From Bradyrhizobium sp. NP1 (lineage in GTDB: Bacteria; Pseudomonadota; Alphaproteobacteria; Rhizobiales; Xanthobacteraceae), in assembly GCF_030378205.1 (NCBI RefSeq), contig NZ_CP127385.1, forward strand, positions 5,930,001 through 5,994,000: a stretch of DNA of 64,000 bases. Direction: 5' to 3'. Below, in pieces: positions 53,754-62,996 of the stretch. The first letter of the stretch is position 1. Every line of letters begins with the position of its first letter. Both the position numbers and the translations under genes were made by a program. A model generated the notes under the pieces. That model was not told the origin of the DNA, searched no databases, and saw only the letters and a list, made by a program, of their open reading frames with translations.

Positions 53754-53795
53754 CCACGCTGGGATACCGCAGCGGTAACGCATCGCAAAGCGTGG
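53754..53795. terminator. Nested inverted repeat between convergent genes
   Basis: CCACGCT (53754-53760) pairs with AGCGTGG (53789-53795), with an inner hairpin ACCGC-A-GCGGT. It is centred in the 92-bp gap between the FAD subunit and the copper amine oxidase genes and may terminate both. There is no T-run, so the assignment is tentative. Confidence 0.35.
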
Positions 53796-53832
53796 CGTTA
53801 AAAGCGAGATACGCAACGGTCCCCTCCCGCGT

Positions 53833-55845
53833 TCAGGAGGCCTGACAGCAAGAAGCACCCGCGACGGCAAGGCCGCTGGCAAGTACGCTTCGGGCGTTGC
53901 GCTCGGGCGCGATATCGCCTGCGGCGTTGGCCGCGAAAAAGCCGCTCGGCTTGAGCATGAAGCCCGCATATTCGACAGGCATCACCGGGAAATCCTCCGG
54001 CTTGCACACATGAGTGTGACCGAAGGTGTGCCAGACGACGATATCGGCATTCTCAATGCTACGATCTTGCGCCACGTAACGTGGTAGGCCGTCGCCACCA
54101 GCGTGAACGTTCGGATAGTCGCCACTGGCATACTTCTCGGCAGGATCAAAGAGAGTAACCCAGACATGTTTGGTGGCGAAGCCGGCGCGCTGGCGCACAA
54201 AACTGCCTTCCTGCGCGAGCATCAGCGGGCTTGAATTGACGAGTAGCTTATACGCCGGCGGCGCACCGACCGAGTTCGTCACGTTTGGATTGCTGATTTT
54301 CCAGAATCGCCCAGTTTCGCCACTGGCAACAGATGCCGCGGCGCGCTCGCTCGCCAATACTCGCGTAGTCATATCAAATACGGTGCCATACGGGTTGTCG
54401 GGGCCCCATGGCCGCGGCACGAAATCATGCTCGGTGACGGTGTTGCCTCCGCCGTCGAGATCCATGTGAAGGCGCACGTTGAAGAAGTGCTGATGAGTCG
54501 GACCGCCAAGATTGTCATCGACCATCCCTCCCCATTTGTAGTGTTCACCTGGCATTACCGCCGCCGTCTGAATGATACCCGTGAGCTTGGCCTCGAGTTG
54601 GATCGTGCCGTCCTGGTAGAGATACCAATAGAAACCGTAGTCATAGTTTCCAACCGTCGCAAAGAAGCTGATGACGAGCCGTCGCGAGCGACGCACCTCA
54701 AACAGCCCGTTGCGGAACTCGTAGTGCTTCCAGAGGATTCCGTGGTCCTCTTCGTGCATGCAAATGGCGTTCTTCATGATAAACGGCTCGCCCTTGCTGT
54801 CGGCGGCGGGTACGTCGAAATAATGGATGCTTCCCAGGCAATCGCAGCCGAGCTCCAACGCATTGGCTAGCATGCCGAGACCGTATTCGCCTGCATCGAA
54901 AGCAGACTTCCAGAAATGGTTGGCGGTTGGGTCGGCGTAGGGCACCACCATCTCGGTGATGCTGGCGCGATGGATCAGCGACCGCTCGTGTTCGCCATCT
55001 TGATAGGCGAGTTGATGCAACACGAGACCTTCTCGCGGCGTGAAGCCTACCCGGAAGCTCCATTTTTGCCACTCCACTTTCCAACCATCGACCCGGAAGC
55101 TCGGCCCCTCAGGTTGCTCGATATGCAAGGGACGGATGTCCGTGCGAGGGCTTTTGTTCTCATGGGCACCATAGTTGCGCTTTTTGCGCGGGATCGGCAC
55201 GATCGGATCCTCATCAGTGAGGTCGATTACCTTTCCCGCGATCAGATCAACCACCGTCACCACACCCTCAATGGGATGGGCATAGCCATTATCCTGCGGA
55301 TGCTCGCGGAAATAGCTGACCGCACGCACAATACGCGCGCCGCGCTCGAACTCCTTGTTGAAAAATCCCGACGAGAATGGATCGACCTGGATCAGCTCGA
55401 TGTCCTGGTTGGTGAGACCGCGTCGGTGCATCGCCGCGCGCCAGCCCGGATCGGCTTTGACGATGGCCTCGCAACGGAAGAACTCTTCCAGCATCACGGG
55501 CGGCTGGCCGTAGGGCGCTTCCCGGTTCGACAAGATCTTGCGCGAGACAATGGCGTCGCGTCCGAGATCGACGATATGTTCGATCACCTCGCCGCTAGCC
55601 ACATCAAGCGTCAGCACGAACACGCGTCGCGGTAGCTCTGCCGCCGACGTCAGTTTCCGCAGCTCCCGTTTGCTTGGCTCCTCAAGGCGCACGACCGGGA
55701 ACCGGCAAGCGGCAGAAGATCCCGCAGCGGCATGCACGAGCCGGCAGGCCTTCGCAATCTCTTCGGTATTGAGCGGATCGAGAGGATGAGGTACCGGCCC
55801 CCTCGCCTCTCGGCGCTGAGGTTCTCTCACGGTGACATCCGACAT
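53833..55845 (-). CDS. Copper-containing primary amine oxidase
   Basis: A 670-residue copper amine oxidase that oxidises primary amines to aldehydes, ammonia and H2O2. The Tyr that becomes topaquinone is in VGNYDYGF, and copper-binding His residues are in PTHQHFFNVRLHMDLDG (H-x-H) with a further His in the HTFGHTH segment. The start at 55845 follows GGAGAAGAG; the frame continues to 55944 but that extension lacks family sequence. No signal peptide is visible. It faces an AraC-type regulator, as tynA and feaR are linked in other bacteria, so an aromatic amine such as phenylethylamine or tyramine is a reasonable substrate guess. Confidence 0.92.
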   Translation of the reverse strand: MSDVTVREPQRREARGPVPHPLDPLNTEEIAKACRLVHAAAGSSAACRFPVVRLEEPSKRELRKLTSAAELPRRVFVLTLDVASGEVIEHIVDLGRDAIVSRKILSNREAPYGQPPVMLEEFFRCEAIVKADPGWRAAMHRRGLTNQDIELIQVDPFSSGFFNKEFERGARIVRAVSYFREHPQDNGYAHPIEGVVTVVDLIAGKVIDLTDEDPIVPIPRKKRNYGAHENKSPRTDIRPLHIEQPEGPSFRVDGWKVEWQKWSFRVGFTPREGLVLHQLAYQDGEHERSLIHRASITEMVVPYADPTANHFWKSAFDAGEYGLGMLANALELGCDCLGSIHYFDVPAADSKGEPFIMKNAICMHEEDHGILWKHYEFRNGLFEVRRSRRLVISFFATVGNYDYGFYWYLYQDGTIQLEAKLTGIIQTAAVMPGEHYKWGGMVDDNLGGPTHQHFFNVRLHMDLDGGGNTVTEHDFVPRPWGPDNPYGTVFDMTTRVLASERAAASVASGETGRFWKISNPNVTNSVGAPPAYKLLVNSSPLMLAQEGSFVRQRAGFATKHVWVTLFDPAEKYASGDYPNVHAGGDGLPRYVAQDRSIENADIVVWHTFGHTHVCKPEDFPVMPVEYAGFMLKPSGFFAANAAGDIAPERNARSVLASGLAVAGASCCQAS

Positions 55846-56139
55846 GTCGCTCTTCTCCGATCCGGTCCGGTTGAACGTTGAATGACCCGAGTTTTTCTGG
55901 GCGGCGGCGACGGTCTCGCTGGATGACGGATCGTACCTTCCCATCTGGCAGGACTGCTTCGCGGCACTCCATTTCCATGTTGCGGTCGCACAATGCAGGC
56001 CAGCTGCAGGTCGATGGCTAGGAGGAGTATGCTCGCTGCCGCTTTCCGACGTTATCGAAATCCGGTAATAGTATTTATCCTACGCTCCCCTCGCGGTCGT
56101 GGATTCCAGCGATCCCTTTCACGCAAGATTTTGTTTGAT

Positions 56140-57165
56140 ATGGCCTCAACCGTTTCAATCGAGTCACCTGCTCCACTCGGAGCGGTTCAGCGAGCGGGTG
56201 CGACCGCTAGGGGCGGAGCCGCGTTGCTGCAGACGAACAGCAATGATGTCGATGAGCATTGCGCAAGCCTTGGGCACTGGCGCCTGAGCTATGACCAGCT
56301 CAGCGCAGGCGCCTTTCGTGGCGGCTTTACCCAACTCTCCTTGCCCAGGGTTGAGGTATTTCGCGAGACAACCAGTCAGCAAGTCCGCCAATGCGGCCGG
56401 ATTGGTTGCAGCAGCTTTGCCATTGGTCTGCCCTGGCAGTCAGCCGGTGAGATAAATTGCAACGGCGTCAGAATCGCCGAGGCCAACATCATCGGTTGCC
56501 TGGACGCCGATGTCGACATGTGCACGCCAAAAGGCTTCGAGCTTCGTGGCCTCGTGATGGAGGCGGCCTTGATCAAGGATCTCGCCGCGACTCTCAACAT
56601 CGAACTGCCTCGAACGCTGTGGCACCAGCTGGGCGTCGTTGAGACGACCACAGCGTCGGTTGCAAGACTACGCCATTTGTTGACCATGATCTACGAGACT
56701 ATTTTGGTGACACCATCCGTATTTGAGGATCCGGCGGTCTGCCGCACGCTCGAAGACAGCCTTCTCTTCGAGGTGGCAAGCATGCTGCCGACCATACGGC
56801 TCCGTGAATACGGGCGGAGTACGGCGGCACGCAAACGCACTGTTGAGCTGGCCTGCGAACTCATGCTTGCGAGCGGTGATCGTCACATATCGCTTCTTGA
56901 CGTATGCAAAGCCGTCGGCGCCAGCCCGCGCAAGCTGGGTTACTGCTTTCATGAGGTGCTCGGTACGAGCCCGATGCACTACTGGCGCGCGATGCGCTTG
57001 AATCGCGTGCGTCGTGATCTGAAGCGTTGCACCGACCGGCATAGCGGTGTCTACGACATGGCTGTACGGCACGGCTTTTGGCACTTCGGCCAATTCTCTC
57101 TCGACTACAAGCGGCATTTCTCCGAGCTTCCATCGGAGACCCTGCGCCGAGCGCGACCGGCCTAG
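56140..57165 (+). CDS. AraC-family regulator (FeaR-like), amine oxidase-linked
   Basis: A 341-residue AraC regulator. The helix-turn-helix block is LLDVCKAVGASPRKLGYCF then VYDMAVRHGFWHFGQFSLDY, close to the C-terminus, and a cupin-like N-terminal sensor precedes it. The ATG at 56140 (MASTVSIES) is chosen because the upstream frame to 55993 is basic and without homology; no strong ribosome site is visible. The gene is divergent from the amine oxidase and probably activates it in response to the amine. Confidence 0.82.
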   Translation: MASTVSIESPAPLGAVQRAGATARGGAALLQTNSNDVDEHCASLGHWRLSYDQLSAGAFRGGFTQLSLPRVEVFRETTSQQVRQCGRIGCSSFAIGLPWQSAGEINCNGVRIAEANIIGCLDADVDMCTPKGFELRGLVMEAALIKDLAATLNIELPRTLWHQLGVVETTTASVARLRHLLTMIYETILVTPSVFEDPAVCRTLEDSLLFEVASMLPTIRLREYGRSTAARKRTVELACELMLASGDRHISLLDVCKAVGASPRKLGYCFHEVLGTSPMHYWRAMRLNRVRRDLKRCTDRHSGVYDMAVRHGFWHFGQFSLDYKRHFSELPSETLRRARPA

Positions 57166-57280
57166 TTTCCAAGATGTGCGCCTTGGGCGGTCAAACTTTC
57201 GCTTCGTCGGTACGCGAATGCCTTACCTCTGGTGTGTCCTGGGGCAGGCGCCTCACGTTGATTGGACTCACGGGCGATGC

Positions 57281-59005
57281 TCACTTGGCCTGCGCGCCGC
57301 TGCCATCCTGTCGATAGACCTCGCGCCCCTCGAAGATCGTCAACTGAACCCGAGTTCCACCTATCTGCGAAACCGGCACTTGGAAGGGATCTCGATCGAG
57401 CACCACCATATCGGCAGACTTGCCCACCTCGATCGATCCCACCTTCTGCTCCAGCCTTAATGCCGTGGCAGCCCCAATCGTCATGGTGGCTACTGCATCG
57501 CGGAGCGGAATGCGTTGCGCCGGTCCGATGGAGCGGTCGACAAGCGACTCCAAATGGGGCCAGGGATTGAACGACGCGGCAACGGCAGGCCAGTCGGAGC
57601 CGTAAGCTACCAGCGCGCCTGCGTGCAGAAGATCGGCAGTCGGTACATAGCGTTCATAGCGCGCTTGGCCGATGGTCGCGACAACGGCCTTGCTGTAAGG
57701 CCCCGGGATCCAGATCGGCGGAGCGATGTCCGCAACTGCCCGAAGCTGCTTGAACCGAACCAGGTCGGACGGCGCCACAAGGCCGACATGGGCGATCTGA
57801 TGCGGCAGCTGACCAGAGGGATTTGCCTTGCGCGCGGTCTCGATAGCGTCCAGACCCGCTCGCACCGAAGCGTCGCCGGTCGCATGCATCTTCACGGTAA
57901 TTCCCATTCGGTCCATCTCAGCAAGATCTTGCTGGATGCGTTCTGGCTTCATGCGAAGCTGACCTCGGAAATCGGCGGGGTGACTGTCGTCGTGTTCGTA
58001 GGGTTCCAATAGCGCACCGCTGTAGGTGATTGGCACGCCGTCGAGGTAGAGCTTTACGAAATCGGTGTAGACGTGCGCAGTCCGATACTGTGCGCGATTG
58101 CGCACCGTTTCCTCCTGGACAGCCTGCGTCTCATTGAATTCGGTGTCATACATGAGGAACGTGGCAACGTTGGCGCTTAGCTGTCCGGCCCGGTCGACGA
58201 CAACAAATGCTTCAACCGTACGACGGTCCGCGCGAGCCTCCGCGAAGGTAGTAATACCGAACCGATTGGCCTCCTGCGCGGACCAGCGGACGGCCGCCTC
58301 GTATTTTTCTGACGCCAACGGCGGAATCCTGCTGAGCGCCTGGCTGGCGGCTTCCAAAGTGAGAAGCCCATTCGGTTCGCCCGACGCGTCCTTGAGCACA
58401 TGCTCTCGAGTCGCTGCCGTTTCCCTGGTCAGGTCCAGTATCGCAAGAGCCTTGCTGTTGACGTAGGCCACCTGTCCCGAATCATCCAGCAGGTATACAG
58501 GGTTGTCGGGTGAGACGGCATCCAGCTGGGATCGATGAATCTTGCCTGTGCCGATATAGCCGTTCGCCCAACCACCGCCCGAGACCCATTCGCCTGGCCC
58601 CACCTTCTGAGCGCACTCCCTGACTTTCGGCGCGATATCATCGACCGGAGTTTGGGGAGAGAGAACGCAACTAAAGAGCCCCCGAAGTGCACCGCGCACG
58701 TAGTGCCCGTGCGCGTCGATGATACCCGGCATCACCGTGGCGCCGTTTAGATCGACAACCCGTGTTTTCGGCCCAACGTGCTGCCGGATGGCCTCGTCGG
58801 TACCGACAGCGAGGATCCTGCCACCCACGACCGCCACGGCTTGCACCGACCGATCACTGGCATCCAGTGTGCGGATATTTCCGCCAAGATAAACCGCATC
58901 GGCGGGTGTCGCGGCTTGAGCAAGCAGTGGAAGGAAAAACGCCGCAAGGACGAAAGTCGCCAGTGCGGCCACTGCTTTTGGTAGGCGACGGCTCTGCGGC
59001 TGCAT
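57281..59005 (-). CDS. Exported amidohydrolase (amidohydrolase-3/YtcJ-like)
   Basis: A 574-residue metal-dependent hydrolase. A signal peptide (AVAALATFVLAAFFLPLLAQA) is followed by the amidohydrolase small domain and the metal-binding start PGIIDAHGHYVRG. MHATGDASV and YGSDWP supply later His and Asp ligands. YtcJ-like enzymes act on N-acyl or amide bonds; the substrate is unknown. The ATG at 59005 follows AGGGAGGAGTTC. It is convergent with the AraC gene and not obviously part of the amine oxidase unit. Confidence 0.88.
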   Translation of the reverse strand: MQPQSRRLPKAVAALATFVLAAFFLPLLAQAATPADAVYLGGNIRTLDASDRSVQAVAVVGGRILAVGTDEAIRQHVGPKTRVVDLNGATVMPGIIDAHGHYVRGALRGLFSCVLSPQTPVDDIAPKVRECAQKVGPGEWVSGGGWANGYIGTGKIHRSQLDAVSPDNPVYLLDDSGQVAYVNSKALAILDLTRETAATREHVLKDASGEPNGLLTLEAASQALSRIPPLASEKYEAAVRWSAQEANRFGITTFAEARADRRTVEAFVVVDRAGQLSANVATFLMYDTEFNETQAVQEETVRNRAQYRTAHVYTDFVKLYLDGVPITYSGALLEPYEHDDSHPADFRGQLRMKPERIQQDLAEMDRMGITVKMHATGDASVRAGLDAIETARKANPSGQLPHQIAHVGLVAPSDLVRFKQLRAVADIAPPIWIPGPYSKAVVATIGQARYERYVPTADLLHAGALVAYGSDWPAVAASFNPWPHLESLVDRSIGPAQRIPLRDAVATMTIGAATALRLEQKVGSIEVGKSADMVVLDRDPFQVPVSQIGGTRVQLTIFEGREVYRQDGSGAQAK

Positions 59006-59380
59006 GAACTCCTCCCTGCGCTGCGGATGCTCCATACTAGGCAGGGCTGCCGCTCGTAGTTATCGAATTTCAGCAACATTGCGGGTGCGGCGCGATGCGC
59101 CTGGAGTTGGTCGCGCGTGAGCGAAACTGCAGTTGCCCCGTCGAGACGGTGCTCGCGATCATTTCAGGCAAATGGAAGGTTCGGGTCCTTATCTCCTTTC
59201 GTTGGATGGCCTTACGTTTGGAGAAATAGGACAGTTGGTCGGCAGCATCCGTCAGCAGGCGCTGTCTTCCGTGCCGGGAGAACTGATCGCAAGCGGCGCT
59301 ATTTGCCGTACCGAAACGGTCTGGTTGCAGGTTCGAGTCCTGCCGGGCGCATATGGTAAGGAATGTCGAACCGACCGCTC
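59006..59380. other. Intergenic region of 375 bp
   Basis: No protein gene is recognisable. The right end holds a tRNA 3'-half remnant (59305-59351), after which the alicyclic acid operon ends. Confidence 0.45.
59305..59351 (+). other. tRNA 3'-half remnant (tRNA-Arg-like), candidate integration scar
   Basis: A perfect T-arm (GCAGG-TTCGAGT-CCTGC) is followed by an acceptor strand CGGGCGC, then ATATGG instead of CCA. Upstream, CCGTACCGAAACGG could be a decayed anticodon arm. There is no 5' half with GCGCCCG at the proper distance. It resembles the 3' end of an Arg-type tRNA and would fit an attachment-site remnant. Confidence 0.45.
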
Positions 59381-60529
59381 CTACTGCAAGGCATGGCGCG
59401 CGATGATCATCCGCTGCACCTCCGATGCGCCTTCATAGATGCGGGTGACGCGCGCGTCGCGCGCCAGCCTCTCGATGCCGGCATCCTCTACATAGCCGAA
59501 CCCGCCGTGGAGCTGAATTGCGGTGTCGGTGACGCGATGCGCGGCTTCGGAAGCGAACAGCTTCGCCATGGACGCCTCGCGCGCGAACGGCTCGCCACGA
59601 TCGCGTTTGGCTGCCGCGTTCAGGATCAGAAGCCGGGCCGCTTCAATATCGACCTCGCGATCCGCGATCATCCATTGCAATCCCTGGAAATTCGCGAGCG
59701 ATTGTCCGAACTGAACACGCTGCTTGACGTGCTCCTTGGTGCGGTCGAGCGCGGCCCGCGCAATGCCAAGCGCGAGCGAGGCGATGCCGATGCGGCCCAA
59801 GGCAAGCTCGGCAACCGCAATGCGAAAGCCATCGTTCAGACGGCCGATCAGCGCCGAGCGTGGGATCCGGCATTTTTCGAATATGACGGTGTTCGTCGCG
59901 GATCCCCGCTGCCCCATCTTGTTCTCGGCCTTGCCGACGACAAGGCCGGGTGTGCCCGCTTCGACGAGAAACAGCGATATGCCCTTGCCCTTGGGTGCCG
60001 AGCGGTCGGTCACTGCCCATACCACGAAGAGACCGGCGTATTCGGCAGATGTACAGAAGATTTTCTCGCCGTTGAGGACAAATCCCTCGTCTTCCAAATC
60101 GGCGCGCGTCTTCATGCTGGCCGGATCGGATCCCGCGCCTGCCTCCGTCAGGGCAAAGGCGCCGGAGACATAACTGCCATCGGCAAACCGTCGCAGATAC
60201 CTGTCCTTCTGCTCGTCGGTCCCGAACGCCTGAAGGATGAAGGTCACCATGTTGGTCAGCGCAAGCGTCACCGCCGTCGAGGGGCAGGCATAGGCGACTT
60301 CATCGATCGCCAAGGCCATCGCGACCGTGGTAGCGTTTGCACCCCCATAGCGCTCGTCCATGCAAAGCGACGCAAAGCCGGCGCGGGCAGCGCTACGCAA
60401 ATTGTCGAGGAACTCCTGGCGGCCCCCGCCGCGATCGAGGGTCGCGACGAGCGGACCCAACTGCTCGCCCGCCATCCGTCTTGCGCTGTCGCGGATCATC
60501 AGTTCTTCTTCGGTCAAAGCGAAATTCAT
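59381..60529 (-). CDS. Acyl-CoA dehydrogenase (alicyclic acid operon)
   Basis: A 382-residue acyl-CoA dehydrogenase with FALTEAGAGSDPASMKT in the FAD/substrate domain, RVQFGQSLANFQ and the C-terminal IYEGASEVQRM, in which the catalytic Glu is intact. The ATG at 60529 follows GAGGAGATTCCG; an upstream ATG at 60565 overlaps the SDR gene. It is the last gene of a five-gene operon with BadI- and BadH-like enzymes and is a candidate for cyclohexanecarboxyl-CoA or a later chain-acyl-CoA dehydrogenation. Confidence 0.9.
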   Translation of the reverse strand: MNFALTEEELMIRDSARRMAGEQLGPLVATLDRGGGRQEFLDNLRSAARAGFASLCMDERYGGANATTVAMALAIDEVAYACPSTAVTLALTNMVTFILQAFGTDEQKDRYLRRFADGSYVSGAFALTEAGAGSDPASMKTRADLEDEGFVLNGEKIFCTSAEYAGLFVVWAVTDRSAPKGKGISLFLVEAGTPGLVVGKAENKMGQRGSATNTVIFEKCRIPRSALIGRLNDGFRIAVAELALGRIGIASLALGIARAALDRTKEHVKQRVQFGQSLANFQGLQWMIADREVDIEAARLLILNAAAKRDRGEPFAREASMAKLFASEAAHRVTDTAIQLHGGFGYVEDAGIERLARDARVTRIYEGASEVQRMIIARHALQ

Positions 60530-60542
60530 CGGAATCTCCTCA

Positions 60543-61346
60543 TCAGGCGGCTGAAATGCCGCCATTCACGCTGATCGCCTGCCCGGTAATCTTCGCCGCA
60601 GCAGGACTGAGCAGGAAAGACACGAGCGGACCGACCTCGTCCGCCTGCACAATGCCCAGCGAGGCCCGCTTCATCGCCGCCGAAAATATTTTGGCCGCGA
60701 AAGGATCCTCCATCGCCGCGTCGTGCGCGAGGGTGTTACTGACCACCGACGGCGTCACCGCATTGACGCGCACGCCGTAGCGCTTGGCTTCCATGGCGAG
60801 CGCGCGGCAGAACATCACCGTCCCGCCATAAGCGGCGCCAATAACAGCTTCTCCCGGCGTCGCAAACTTACCGGCATCGGACGCAACACAGATGACCACG
60901 CCGTGCTTCTGCGCCGACATGTGCTGGATCGCGACATGCGTCGGAAAGATGTTGGGATGCAGAAGGCCAGTCAAGACTCGCTCGATATACGCCGCGTCCG
61001 TCCGATCGAAAGGTCGGGGAATGCCATGCGCCCCGGCGCAATTGACAAGAGCGTCGACGCGGCCATGGGCTGTGACGCAAGCGTCGATGCAAGCTTTGGC
61101 TCCATCCCAAGTCGTCAGGTCGGCGGCGACAAAGCTGATGTCAGACTTGACTTCCATCGAGCTGGCAAGGTCACCGAGACGCTTCGCGGCTTCCGCACCG
61201 CGCTCCGTGCTTCTGCCGACAATGACGAGATGCGCTACGCCGTCGGCGACAAGCGCCTTGGCGATGCCGAGCCCCATCCCTGAGGTTCCGCCGGTCACGA
61301 CAATCGCCATCTGCTTGAGCGCCTTCACCGTGAAGATTTCGGTCAT
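60543..61346 (-). CDS. SDR-family protein with altered catalytic residues
   Basis: A 267-residue SDR with an intact cofactor motif (VVTGGTSGMGLGIAKAL) and NCAG. In the active-site segment the sequence reads GEAVIGAAYGGT where the BadH-like protein of the same operon has GEAVYSACKGGL. The catalytic Tyr is thus Ile and the Lys is Tyr. The protein should bind NAD(P)(H) but is unlikely to be a normal dehydrogenase; it could be a structural partner or have another activity. It is spaced 3 bp from the upstream crotonase gene. Confidence 0.85.
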   Translation of the reverse strand: MTEIFTVKALKQMAIVVTGGTSGMGLGIAKALVADGVAHLVIVGRSTERGAEAAKRLGDLASSMEVKSDISFVAADLTTWDGAKACIDACVTAHGRVDALVNCAGAHGIPRPFDRTDAAYIERVLTGLLHPNIFPTHVAIQHMSAQKHGVVICVASDAGKFATPGEAVIGAAYGGTVMFCRALAMEAKRYGVRVNAVTPSVVSNTLAHDAAMEDPFAAKIFSAAMKRASLGIVQADEVGPLVSFLLSPAAAKITGQAISVNGGISAA

Positions 61347-61349
61347 CGG

Positions 61350-62180
61350 TCAAGTCCCTGCTTGTTGCGTGCGGTGTTGACGTCGGCCGAGAAAGCGGGT
61401 CAAGCGCTGTCGCGCATCCTGGCCTTCGATCAGTTGGGCGATTTCGTCGAGTTCGGTTGCAAGGCCGCATGAAGCGAGCGGGCTCGCCTGACGCAAACAG
61501 GCCTTTGCCGCTTTGACGGCGGCCGCCGAGGCGCGCGCGCATTCATTCGCGAATTCGCGCACGCTCGCCTCAAAGGTATCCGCGGGAAACACCTCATCGA
61601 CGATCCCACCGCGACGCGCTTGTCGTGCGTCGAGCGTCGCACCGCGGAGGATGATGCGGCGCGCCATTCCAAGTCCGGCCAGGCGAACGAGGCGCTGGGT
61701 GCCGCCAGCCGCCGGAATTAGTCCAAGGGCGAGTTCCGGCAAGGAGAAGCTGGCGCGATCCGACGCCAGGCGAAAGTCGGCGGCCAGCGCAATTTCGAAT
61801 CCTCCGCCCGCGGCTATCCCGTCCACGGCGCAGACCGTCACAGCAGACAAGGCCTCGAAGCGATCGATCAGTCGCTGCAGTCTTCCGGCATAGGCGCGCA
61901 GCGCCGCGCCGGCCTCCGGCTTGTCAAGAAAGCCAGCGACCGTGGAAAGATCGGCACCGGCGCAAAATTCTCGCGCGCCGCTGCGCAAGACAACCACGCT
62001 GACGTCTTTGCAGCGCTCGATTTGCGCCAGCGCATCCTCGAAATGGTCGAGCATGGCAGCATCGAGCGCGTTCACCGGCGACCGTTGGAGAATGATCTGC
62101 GCGATCGGTGGCGCCAACTCCAATTCAATCGGCGAGACCGTCAGCGTGGCGGTCGCATCGTCAAATCCGCATATCGACAT
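61350..62180 (-). CDS. Enoyl-CoA hydratase/isomerase (crotonase family)
   Basis: A 276-residue crotonase. The oxyanion-hole segments are REFCAGADLS and DGIAAGGGFEIALAADFR, and the general-base region is LPELALGLIPAAGGTQRL with the Glu in LPE and in IPAAGG. It would hydrate the enoyl-CoA made in the operon, for example cyclohex-1-ene-1-carboxyl-CoA (the BadK step), though it is not clearly BadK by sequence. It follows the BadI-like gene by 2 bp. Confidence 0.88.
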   Translation of the reverse strand: MSICGFDDATATLTVSPIELELAPPIAQIILQRSPVNALDAAMLDHFEDALAQIERCKDVSVVVLRSGAREFCAGADLSTVAGFLDKPEAGAALRAYAGRLQRLIDRFEALSAVTVCAVDGIAAGGGFEIALAADFRLASDRASFSLPELALGLIPAAGGTQRLVRLAGLGMARRIILRGATLDARQARRGGIVDEVFPADTFEASVREFANECARASAAAVKAAKACLRQASPLASCGLATELDEIAQLIEGQDARQRLTRFLGRRQHRTQQAGT

Positions 62181-62182
62181 TG

Positions 62183-62965
62183 TCAGTCGCCCTGCACGCG
62201 GAAATTCGGACGCCGCTTTGTCGAAAAGGCCTTCACGCCCTCTTTGGATTCTTCACTTTCATAGAACAGAGCGAGCGCCTGCATGCCAAGCATGGAAATG
62301 CCGCGTATGTTCTCCGAGTCGGCGTTGAACGATCGCTTGGCTAGCGCAAGCGCCGTCGGGCTCTTCTCCATGATCTCGGCACACCAGGCAGCCACCTCGC
62401 GGTCGAGATCGGCATCATCGACGACGGCGTTCACAAGACCCATCTGCAGCGCCTGCTCGGCGGTGTAGCGCCGGCACAGATACCAGATCTCACGCGCCTT
62501 CTTTTCACCGACTGCGCGCGCCAGCAATGCGGTGCCGAAACCAGGGTCGACTGAACCGACCTTGGGACCGACCTGGCCGAAGCGGGCGCTCTTTGCCGCG
62601 ATGGTCAAATCGCAGATGGTGGCAAGAACGTTTCCGCCGCCGATCGCATAGCCGTTGACACGGGCAATGACCGGCTTGGGTACGTCGCGGATGACGGTTT
62701 GCAGCGTCTCGATCGCGAGACCCACCGTGCCGCGTCCGTCGTAGTGACCGTCATGCGACGACAGATCGCCGCCAACGCAAAAGGCGCGATCCCCGGCGCC
62801 CGTGAGCACGATGACCCCGATCGACTTGTCCCAGCCTGCGGTACTGAACGCGTCGATCATTTCGTCGACTGTCCGCGCACGAAATGCGTTGAGCTTGTCG
62901 GCACGATTGATCGTGATTCGGGCCACGCCACTTTCGACCCCATAAAGAATGTCACTGTAGTCCAT
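62183..62965 (-). CDS. badI: 2-ketocyclohexanecarboxyl-CoA hydrolase-like crotonase (BadI)
   Basis: A 260-residue crotonase closely resembling BadI of Rhodopseudomonas, which opens the ring of 2-ketocyclohexanecarboxyl-CoA to pimeloyl-CoA. Characteristic segments are GDRAFCVGGDLSSHDGHYDG, RDVPKPVIARVNGYAIGGG, CDLTIAAKSARFGQVGPK and VGSVDPGFGTALLAR, and the C-terminal SPTALALAKRSFN. These differ from ordinary enoyl-CoA hydratases and from MenB. The ATG at 62965 follows AAGGAAAACCGCA; a start at 63004 would overlap the next gene. It argues that the operon degrades an alicyclic carboxylic acid. Confidence 0.82.
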   Translation of the reverse strand: MDYSDILYGVESGVARITINRADKLNAFRARTVDEMIDAFSTAGWDKSIGVIVLTGAGDRAFCVGGDLSSHDGHYDGRGTVGLAIETLQTVIRDVPKPVIARVNGYAIGGGNVLATICDLTIAAKSARFGQVGPKVGSVDPGFGTALLARAVGEKKAREIWYLCRRYTAEQALQMGLVNAVVDDADLDREVAAWCAEIMEKSPTALALAKRSFNADSENIRGISMLGMQALALFYESEESKEGVKAFSTKRRPNFRVQGD

Positions 62966-62996
62966 TGCGGTTTTCCTTGCTTCCAGAGCGCCGGAT

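Noticed and set aside
59363..60574. 403-codon rightward frame opposite the acyl-CoA dehydrogenase
   Set aside because: Antisense shadow; it also begins inside the tRNA-like remnant region.
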